The position numbers and the translations under genes are program-made. From a virus: 22,114 nucleotides of DNA. Position 1 is the first letter of the stretch; the number at the start of each line of letters is the position of its first letter. The notes below the pieces were generated by a model. It was not told where the DNA came from. It ran no database searches and saw only the letters and a program-made list of their open reading frames with translations. Shown here in pieces: positions 13,864 through 19,639 of this stretch. Location: IMG/VR virus record IMGVR_UViG_3300045925_000166, positions 1 to 22,114 of that record; one strand, written 5' to 3'.

Positions 13864-15512
13864 TGCGGGGCCCCCGCCTCGGTGCCGGGCGGCCCCATGG
13901 TCGCCTTGCCGAGCATGTACAGGGCCATCGGCGCCGTCAGCCCAAGCGTCGCCGCCCAGTCGGAGATGTTCTCGATCCCACTATGTTTTTCGGCGAGGCG
14001 AGCCCGGATCTGCGGTTCCAGCGCCTGGGCCCCGGGGTAGTCCTTGCCGTACCGCTTGACCACCCAGCCGCGCCACAGGGTCTCGGCGAATTCCTGCGGC
14101 GTGGTGCCCACGCGCCGCGCGTCCTCGCGCATGCGAGCGGCCCCGACCTGGACATGCTTTTCCGTGAGCTCCTTCTCGCCAAGCTTGCGGAAGTAGAAGG
14201 CAGCATTGTGGCGATCGAACGCGACCGCTTCAGGGTCGCCTCGCGCCAAGGCCTCGCGCAGACTCGGGATGGCGCGGTTGAATTCGAACACCTTGGGCCC
14301 GGTCATCTCGAGCTCGCCGCTGGCGGCGCGCGCGAGATTGCCCGCGTGGCCCCGCATGAAGAAGGGATCCCCGGTGGCGGGGTTGATGGCCATGAAGTCC
14401 TCGAGCTTCGTGGCGCCCGTCTTCCACATCCCAAATGCCTTCAACGCTGCGTCGAGATTCCCCGCTGCACTCTGCTGCTGCGGACTGGTCGCGGCGTAGA
14501 ACCGCCAGAACATGTCCCAGTCCTGGGGCGTTCGGAAGAGATCCATGGTGTTCCCCGCGCCCAGGTACCACGTCGGCTCGCCCACCTTCTCTCCGAGGGA
14601 CTTCTTGAACTGGACGCCCCGCTCGTACATCTCTTTCGCTTGGCCGAAGGGGCGCATCTCGCCCTGGAGCTGCGCAACCGTGTCTTCCAGGTCGCGAATG
14701 CTGGACAGCCGCACCTGAGTGGGGTGGGGATTCGGCTCTACCGGACGCTCTTGGCCTCGCGTGATGTCGTAGAGCGCCTTCTGGCCACCCTTCTGGCCCA
14801 GGTTCGCCGCCGTCGCTTCCTGACTGGGCGTCGCGGTGATGTCGAGGTACGTCTTGCCCTCGTTCGTCCACGTCCCGGCGGAGAGCGCTTTGTTCTCCAG
14901 AATTTTTTGACGCCTGATGTCGGCGAGGAAGTTGGACACCTGCGCGAGCGTCGGCTGCCCCTCCACCACCTCGGAGGGGGTATAGCGCCCCGCCTTCAGG
15001 GCGTCCTCTTTGTTGGGGAAGACCGCGACCGAGTAGCCGCTCGTCACCGGCTTGCCCGTCGCGACGTTGAACGTGCTCCCGCCGCCGCCGGTTTCGTGAA
15101 GCTTAAGAATCGTCGCCGCGTCCTTGAGGGCCTTCGCACCGATGTCGCCGACGAGTTTCTGCCCGGGCCTGGCCGTGCCAGTCAGGACAACTTCGTTCGG
15201 ATCGGGCTGGGGATACTCGTAGCCCAGGGCCCCACCGATCCCGCGAACGAGCGGCGAAGGATTCTCCGGGTTGTAGAACTGCTCCACCAGGATGGGGTAC
15301 AGCGCTTCATGCACCGGGGGGTACGCGGTGCCGATCGCCTGGTTGACGGCGCGCGACCACGGTGGCGTGGGCATCGACGTCGGCGCCGTTCCCTCCAGAT
15401 CGCCCGGCAACGGCTGGCGCAGATCGGACAGACGCATGAACTGCGTGAGCGTCGGGCTCTCCGCGAGCTCGGGGTCGAGCTGTCTCAACTCAGACAAGCG
15501 GAACTCAGCCAC
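13860..15512 (-). CDS. 550-aa virion-type protein with twin RLS[D/E]L peptides and HhH-GPD-like region
   Basis: 550 residues from GTG 15512. The N-terminus carries the shared peptide twice (FRLSEL at 4-9, MRLSDL at 26-31). Residues about 142-252 (GGGGSTFNVATGKPVTSG, then TYLDIT, then ALYDITRG) match a small domain known from large polyvalent phage proteins. Residues about 315-445 (FYAATSPQQQSAAGNLDAALKAF, read in two parts, then TGPKVFEFNRAI, then AVAFDRHNAAFYFRKLG) resemble a phage domain whose G-x-K-V and V-x-x-D-R-H order parallels the helix-hairpin-helix and catalytic Asp region of HhH-GPD DNA glycosylases (D433 here). A short hydrophobic segment lies near the end. Probably an ejected or internal protein acting on DNA; inference only. 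Confidence 0.5.
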   Translation of the reverse strand: MAEFRLSELRQLDPELAESPTLTQFMRLSDLRQPLPGDLEGTAPTSMPTPPWSRAVNQAIGTAYPPVHEALYPILVEQFYNPENPSPLVRGIGGALGYEYPQPDPNEVVLTGTARPGQKLVGDIGAKALKDAATILKLHETGGGGSTFNVATGKPVTSGYSVAVFPNKEDALKAGRYTPSEVVEGQPTLAQVSNFLADIRRQKILENKALSAGTWTNEGKTYLDITATPSQEATAANLGQKGGQKALYDITRGQERPVEPNPHPTQVRLSSIRDLEDTVAQLQGEMRPFGQAKEMYERGVQFKKSLGEKVGEPTWYLGAGNTMDLFRTPQDWDMFWRFYAATSPQQQSAAGNLDAALKAFGMWKTGATKLEDFMAINPATGDPFFMRGHAGNLARAASGELEMTGPKVFEFNRAIPSLREALARGDPEAVAFDRHNAAFYFRKLGEKELTEKHVQVGAARMREDARRVGTTPQEFAETLWRGWVVKRYGKDYPGAQALEPQIRARLAEKHSGIENISDWAATLGLTAPMALYMLGKATMGPPGTEAGAPQ

Positions 15513-15684
15513 CCTTGAGCCGCTCGCCCGCCGCGTCCTGCGAGATCTTCTGCCGCTTCGCCATCGACGCGGCGGTGCTCTTGAAATTCGGGTGGCGCAT
15601 CGACGTCGGCGTCATAGCCTTCGGCTTAGCGCCTCGTCCGGCGCCGACGTCGGTGACCCGGCTTCCGCTGACGCGCGGAGGCAC
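15505..15684 (-). CDS. MPPR-type small basic protein, 59 aa
   Basis: 59 residues from GTG 15684 in a TAGTG overlap. It begins MPPRVSGSRVTDV, related to the MPPK starts at 12770-13340, and ends in a basic helix (ASMAKRQKISQDAAGERLKGG, read as two parts). It overlaps the next gene by eight bases. No family is recognised; its composition suggests nucleic-acid or capsid contact. Confidence 0.45.
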   Translation of the reverse strand: MPPRVSGSRVTDVGAGRGAKPKAMTPTSMRHPNFKSTAASMAKRQKISQDAAGERLKGG

Positions 15685-15950
15685 TAGCCCCTCGTGCCGC
15701 GCTGCCCGTGCCGGGCGCGAAACCCGCTCTCTTCGCTGCCCTCCGTGCTCGCGGGCTCGGCGGCTGGCGCCGTCTCCGCGGGCGGCGTCTCGCCGTCGCG
15801 CGGATGGATGTGAATCCCGTACCACTCGTGGCCCTCGATGATGGCTTGAGCCTCGGCGTTCTCCGTTTCGCAGCTGCCGTCTTGGAATTCGACCTTGTCC
15901 TGAATCTTCAGGTTGGGGAACCGGTTGCTCACGTATGCTTTCTTGGCCAC
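15684..15950 (-). CDS. Small head-associated protein, 88 aa
   Basis: 88 residues from GTG 15950, three bases after the decoration-like gene. The first 50 residues look like a compact beta domain (LKIQDKVEFQDGSCETEN, then EWYGIHIHP), a pattern common in the small genes after phage capsid genes. The rest is disordered, Pro/Ala/Glu-rich. A head-completion or decoration accessory is possible. Confidence 0.5.
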   Translation of the reverse strand: MAKKAYVSNRFPNLKIQDKVEFQDGSCETENAEAQAIIEGHEWYGIHIHPRDGETPPAETAPAAEPASTEGSEESGFRARHGQRGTRG

Positions 15951-15953
15951 GGG

Positions 15954-16274
15954 TCAGCCTCCAGTCACGCGAAACCGTGCGCTACGCGTGCTCAAGTCCG
16001 AGGCGGCGATCTCGGCCATCAGTGACGTGCCGTTACTTTTCCAGGCCAGGAGCTTGCTATTGAGGGGGTCGTAGCCGTACGCGACGCCCGCCGCCGCGAC
16101 TTGCGAGCCCATCGGCTGCAGTCCATAGAGCGCGGTCATCTTGAAATCGGCGGCCGCGATCGCCCAGCCCCCGGTGACGTAACTCGCGTCAAAGGTGATG
16201 TCGTAGATGGCTTCGCGGATGCCGCCCGCGTTCTTCATGTTGATCCGCTTCACTTCAGTGAAGGTCAGCGCCAT
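15954..16274 (-). CDS. Head decoration / stabilisation-like protein
   Basis: 106 residues starting MALTFTEVKRINMKNAG, with the pattern (DITFDASYVTGGWAIAAADF, then GYDPLNSKLLAW) of short beta-rich proteins found directly after SU10-type capsid genes and thought to be decoration or stabilisation proteins. Position supports this: it is the first gene after the major capsid protein. AGGAG lies six bases upstream and directly abuts the paired hairpins at 16286-16321, which may tune its expression. Confidence 0.6.
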   Translation of the reverse strand: MALTFTEVKRINMKNAGGIREAIYDITFDASYVTGGWAIAAADFKMTALYGLQPMGSQVAAAGVAYGYDPLNSKLLAWKSNGTSLMAEIAASDLSTRSARFRVTGG

Positions 16275-16285
16275 CGCACACTCCT

Positions 16286-16321
16286 CGCCCCCGAAGGGGC
16301 GGGGGCGGAGAAGCCGCCCCC
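16286..16321 (-). promoter_or_regulatory. Paired GC hairpins between capsid and decoration genes
   Basis: Read on the minus strand, an 8-bp perfect stem GGGGGCGG / CCGCCCCC with a five-base loop (16301-16321) is followed at once by CGCCCC-TTCG-GGGGCG (16286-16301), a UUCG-tetraloop stem. The second abuts the AGGAG of the decoration-like gene. There is no T-run, so this is not a complete intrinsic terminator. It may slow or partly stop transcription, protect the capsid message from 3' decay, or limit translation of the next gene. Confidence 0.65.
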
Positions 16322-16332
16322 GAGGGTTGGGA

Positions 16333-17502
16333 TCAGGGCGCGAATGCGGTCATCGACTTGGCGATCGCGTGCGCGTTTTCATGCTGCAACTCGTAGCCCG
16401 CTTCGGTGAGCCACTCGTCCTTGCGCGCGTCGTCGCCAGGGTTCTGCCGGTTTTCCTTGTAGTCGGTGTCGCGGCCCCGCAAGTACCGATAAACGACGAA
16501 CTTCGGATCGATCGCGATGCCCCACGAGTGGAACGTCGCGTTTTCAGAGAACAACGGGTGCTGGATCACCTGCAGCGTCCCGTACGGCGTGATCCACTCC
16601 GACATCTTCTGGCCGTAGCTGGTGGTCGTCGGCGTCGCGTTGATCGTGTAGTGTGCGCGCGCGATCTTGTTCAGCGTGTTGAGCGCACGCGAGCCGCAGA
16701 GAAACGCTTTCTCCGACGAGCCTCGCTTGAAGAGACTCTCGAGGAAGGTCTCCCAGGTGTCGATCGTCACCGAGCCCGCGAAGTCGGTGACGTTGGTGGT
16801 GACGAAGCTGATGTGCCCCTTGGTGGTGCGCTGGGGCTGCGAGCCCGACGTGTCCTCGACGCCGGTCCCGAAGATGAACGCCTTCTCGAGTTCCATGGCG
16901 TGCAACTCGAGCGATTCCCGCTGGAATTCCTTGAGCGGGCCCGCATCGTCCCACCGCATGCGGGTCTGCCGCGCGGTCTCGGTGAGGTCCAGCACGTTGC
17001 GGAAAATTTGCGTGTAGTTGTTGACGACGGTCGGGTCATAGGTGATCGCCGTCGGCAGCGCCGCCCCTTCCTGGTGCGAGGTGCCCACGATCAGGAGCCC
17101 GTCGCCGTCGTTCATCGCGGCGGCCGTCGAGCCCTTGCCACGCACCGCGGCGAACTGGTTGTAGGGCGAGCTCGGATTGGACGAGACCCAGATCACCTCG
17201 AGCGTGCGCTCGTTGAGCAGCGCATGCCCGGCGCGAAGAATGTTCGACGCGCCTGAGCCCTGCGTCTCGATGGTGGTGTCGGTCGAGGTCTGCGAGCCTG
17301 ACACCAGCACGCGCTGGGTCGGCAAGCCTTTCAAGAACACTTTGAATTCGGGATCGTCCGTTTGCTCCTCTTTGAGCCGCGACATCAGCGCCGTCAGCGG
17401 CGCTTTCGTGTTTGGCTCCAGGAGAATGATGGCTTGCCTATAGTTTTTCGGACGGTCGTCCGTCGAAAAGTTTCCGGTGCCACGCATGCCGAGTACGGCC
17501 AT
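16333..17502 (-). CDS. Major capsid protein (SU10/DUF5309 type)
   Basis: 389 residues, starting with a GAGG site six bases before ATG 17502. The opening (MAVLGMRGTGNFSTDDRP, then PNTKAPLTALMSRLKEEQ and TDDPEFK) is the signature of the SU10-type major capsid protein family (DUF5309), which adopts an HK97-type fold. The usual conserved segments follow: a long helix region (LDLTETARQTRMRW, then ESLELHAMELEKAFIFG), a central strand region (TFLESLFKRGSSEKAFLCG) and a C-terminal Y/D-rich part. The length is normal and no cleavable prohead domain is evident; the scaffold is a separate gene upstream. Confidence 0.85.
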   Translation of the reverse strand: MAVLGMRGTGNFSTDDRPKNYRQAIILLEPNTKAPLTALMSRLKEEQTDDPEFKVFLKGLPTQRVLVSGSQTSTDTTIETQGSGASNILRAGHALLNERTLEVIWVSSNPSSPYNQFAAVRGKGSTAAAMNDGDGLLIVGTSHQEGAALPTAITYDPTVVNNYTQIFRNVLDLTETARQTRMRWDDAGPLKEFQRESLELHAMELEKAFIFGTGVEDTSGSQPQRTTKGHISFVTTNVTDFAGSVTIDTWETFLESLFKRGSSEKAFLCGSRALNTLNKIARAHYTINATPTTTSYGQKMSEWITPYGTLQVIQHPLFSENATFHSWGIAIDPKFVVYRYLRGRDTDYKENRQNPGDDARKDEWLTEAGYELQHENAHAIAKSMTAFAP

Positions 17503-17511
17503 GGATGTCCT

Positions 17512-18495
17512 CTATCGCCTCGGCAGGAACGGCTCGGTGAGTGAGTCGAGCATGCTCGGCGCTTGCACGGGCGCGGGCGTCGGGCGGGAGCCCTTGCCGT
17601 CGCCTGCGGCGCGTCGCCGATCGGTCTCACGCTGAATCCGGTCGCGCTCTGTCGCCGTCTGCGCCGCCGTCAGAATCGTGTCGTGCTTGAACGCGATCCA
17701 CATCCGAGCGAGGTAGTCCGGAGTCAGTCGGCTGACTGGCGGATCTCCCATCTCGATCATGAAATCCAGAAACCCGGCCCGCTCGCGGGCGTCCTTGAGC
17801 GGCGCGAACACCGCGCCCTGGCCCGCGAGCCCATCGAGGTTCGCCATGAGCTGGTTCTGATGCCCGGTCTGCTCGGCCTTGCGGGTCTGCCCCTGATTCG
17901 CCGTCCGAAACTCTTGGAAGGCAGTCCCGAGCTGGTAGAGCTGGTCGCGGTGCCAGAGCATCTGCGCGACCGCGTTCGGGTAGAGCTGGGCGAAGTCCTC
18001 TTCGATGCGCCCCTCGCGCACGACTTGCGCGATCTGCGGGGCGTAGTGGGCGACAAGCTGGGCCTGCTCGACGCGCGGATCCATCTGCGGCTGGGGCGGC
18101 TGCTGCGCGGGCTGCTGGCGCTCCCGCTCGAGCATCTCGGTGTACTTCCGCTGCAGCGCGGGAAACTGCTCGTAGGTCTGCAGCAGCGCTTGCTGGAGAA
18201 AGTCGTTCTCGAGGATCTCCGCGAACGTGTAGTCCTTGCCGCGGATCTTGATGCGCTGCTCGGGCCGAGGCGATGGTTCCGGACTCGGCGCAGGCTCGGG
18301 CGTCGGCGAGGGTTCTGGAATCGGCTTTTCAGCCGGGAGAAAGTCGCTCGTGAGGTTGGTCAGACGTTCAGACGACGCGGGTGCTGCTGCGGGCGCAGGC
18401 GCGGCGGCAGGCGCGCTCGGAGCCGAGCTCGCTGCCGGGGCCGGTGACGATGGTGCGCTGCTGGGGGCTGCTGCTGCTGGTTGTTCGTCCGCCAT
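17512..18495 (-). CDS. Scaffolding protein
   Basis: 327 residues. The first 80 are low-complexity (Ala/Pro/Ser, then Glu-Pro and Ser-Pro repeats). Then RIKIRGKDYTFAEILEND starts a long helical, coiled-coil-prone region rich in Gln, Arg and Glu (about 95-165). The end is basic with SMLDSLTEPFLPRR, which may be the capsid-contact tail. Position directly before the capsid gene and the elongated helical character are those of a phage scaffold. SSERLTNL near residue 42 is only a weak echo of the RLS[D/E]L peptide. ATG 18495 has GAAGG eight bases upstream. Confidence 0.75.
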   Translation of the reverse strand: MADEQPAAAAPSSAPSSPAPAASSAPSAPAAAPAPAAAPASSERLTNLTSDFLPAEKPIPEPSPTPEPAPSPEPSPRPEQRIKIRGKDYTFAEILENDFLQQALLQTYEQFPALQRKYTEMLERERQQPAQQPPQPQMDPRVEQAQLVAHYAPQIAQVVREGRIEEDFAQLYPNAVAQMLWHRDQLYQLGTAFQEFRTANQGQTRKAEQTGHQNQLMANLDGLAGQGAVFAPLKDARERAGFLDFMIEMGDPPVSRLTPDYLARMWIAFKHDTILTAAQTATERDRIQRETDRRRAAGDGKGSRPTPAPVQAPSMLDSLTEPFLPRR

Positions 18496-18632
18496 AAGTC
18501 CCGCCTTCAGCCGCTCCCGTCACCAGGTCGGCGGCATGCGCTGCTTTGGCTCCCGGCCCCCGGCCCAGGTCAGCCACTCGCCACGCGCCGCGAGGTCGCC
18601 GGTTGCCCGGTCCCGGCGGCGCGCCGGGGGAG
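18496..18632 (-). other. Non-coding leader before the scaffold gene
   Basis: This stretch contains no supportable gene. It has a 7-bp hairpin (CCCGGCG-GCG-CGCCGGG, 18612-18628) just beyond the terminator and several G-runs. No canonical -35/-10 pair is visible. Because a terminator precedes it, a promoter for the scaffold-capsid genes is expected here, perhaps phage-specific. Confidence 0.5.
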
Positions 18633-18675
18633 AAAAAAAAGAGCCGCGGCAGGGCGTGGGCCCCACCGCGGCTCT
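18633..18675 (-). terminator. Rho-independent terminator
   Basis: A perfect 10-bp stem, AGAGCCGCGG with CCGCGGCTCT (18640-18649 and 18666-18675), a 16-base loop, and a run of eight T on the minus strand (A8 at 18633-18640). It lies about 45 bases after the 67-aa gene's stop and separates the portal group from the scaffold-capsid group. This is the clearest intrinsic terminator in the window. Confidence 0.9.
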
Positions 18676-18720
18676 GGATGTCAGATGACCGCGTTACGTT
18701 CGGCGCTGCTTAAACGGGCG

Positions 18721-18924
18721 CTATCCTAACACGATCTCGTCGCACTTCTCCCGATCGCTCAGCGTGACCTTGCTTTCGAAGGTCAGCCCGAGCGGCTCGC
18801 CTGCGCGGATGTGGATCACGAAGTTGCCGGTGCGACGCGCGCGCACCGCCGCCGCGTACTCATCGAGGACGCGACGCGGAATCGTCACCGTGATGGCGCA
18901 GGGGATCGCGACGGTGTCGCTCAT
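18721..18924 (-). CDS. Hypothetical protein, 67 aa
   Basis: 67 residues from ATG 18924 (ATGA overlap), the last gene before the terminator. The sequence alternates strands (VAIPCAITVTIPRRVLDEY, then NFVIHIRAGEPLGLTFESKV) with one short helix, suggesting a small beta-rich fold. No motif or known family. Confidence 0.5.
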   Translation of the reverse strand: MSDTVAIPCAITVTIPRRVLDEYAAAVRARRTGNFVIHIRAGEPLGLTFESKVTLSDREKCDEIVLG

Positions 18925-19235
18925 CGCGCGCTGCTCTCCAGGCGATGCCGCGATTGCCGACGCGCCTCATAGGTGTCGAGGATCTTCTGATCCTGCCGGA
19001 AGCGGTCCACGATCTCCGCGATGCGCCCGATCATGACCAGCGCCTGGAGGTCAGCCCGGTCGCCCATCTTCACGTCCAGCATGTCCGCGATGCGCGCGAG
19101 CGCCTCGAGCATCTGCAGCGCGTACTCCTTCGACTCGACGCGGGCCATCGTCCGCTCGTACTCCGGACGCGCCTCCGCGAGCTCGCGATCCATGTCCGCC
19201 ACGCGATACTTCAGCGCCGTCGGGAGCTCGCTCAT
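18921..19235 (-). CDS. Coiled-coil protein, 104 aa
   Basis: 104 residues, almost entirely helical and charged (ELAEARPEYERTMARVES, then ALQMLEALARIADMLDV), ATG 19235 overlapping the HNH stop. Probably a small capsid-assembly or portal-associated helical protein. The role is inferred from the position between portal and scaffold genes. Confidence 0.5.
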   Translation of the reverse strand: MSELPTALKYRVADMDRELAEARPEYERTMARVESKEYALQMLEALARIADMLDVKMGDRADLQALVMIGRIAEIVDRFRQDQKILDTYEARRQSRHRLESSAR

Positions 19236-19639
19236 GCTTGCCGCTCCGCGCGGAGTACCTCATGCGGACAGGAGCCCCAATACGTGCGGGCGAGATGGCA
19301 GTTGAAGCACAGGAGACGGAAACCATCACGAGGGAAGTTGTGCTTCTTCAGCCAGCGGTAGACGGCGGTCGTATCGTGTTGGCCCGCGCCGATCGCGCGC
19401 CGATGCGCCCCGCCGTCTCCGTTCACATGATCGACCGTCAAGAATTCCGGCGTGGTTTCACCGCAGCACACGCACATGCCACCGTATGCGGCCAGCACCG
19501 CGCGACGCAGCGCTCGCCGCCGTTCGATGGCTGCGGCCTTGGCTGGCTCTCTGTGCCGCCAATACCACGCGAGCGCGCGGGCGCGATTGCAGAACCTGCA
19601 GGCGTCCTCGTTCTGCCAGCCATGCACCCGACAGGTCAT
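19232..19639 (-). CDS. HNH endonuclease, CxxC-zinc type
   Basis: 135 residues of an HNH type different from the other two in the window. The core is GGMCVCCGE (Cys 56-59), LTVDHVNGDGGAHRR with D70-H71, and LLCFNCHLA (Cys 111, N113, Cys 114, H115), followed by YWGSCPHE. N-terminal Cys/His pairs (about 3-6 and 14-17) likely bind another zinc. The family is common as free-standing mobile nucleases in phage. It follows the portal gene in an ATGA overlap and ends in one with the coiled-coil gene. Strong assignment. Confidence 0.9.
   Translation of the reverse strand: MTCRVHGWQNEDACRFCNRARALAWYWRHREPAKAAAIERRRALRRAVLAAYGGMCVCCGETTPEFLTVDHVNGDGGAHRRAIGAGQHDTTAVYRWLKKHNFPRDGFRLLCFNCHLARTYWGSCPHEVLRAERQA

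Noticed and set aside
13863-15518. Plus-strand open frame (551 codons) opposite the 550-aa gene
   Set aside because: Same-codon-boundary antisense shadow; the minus-strand frame has recognisable domains and stop/start coupling.
17512-18495. SSERLTNL in the scaffold as a tenth copy of the RLS[D/E]L peptide
   Set aside because: It lacks the S-[D/E]-L core, so counting it would weaken the consensus; noted only as a weak echo.
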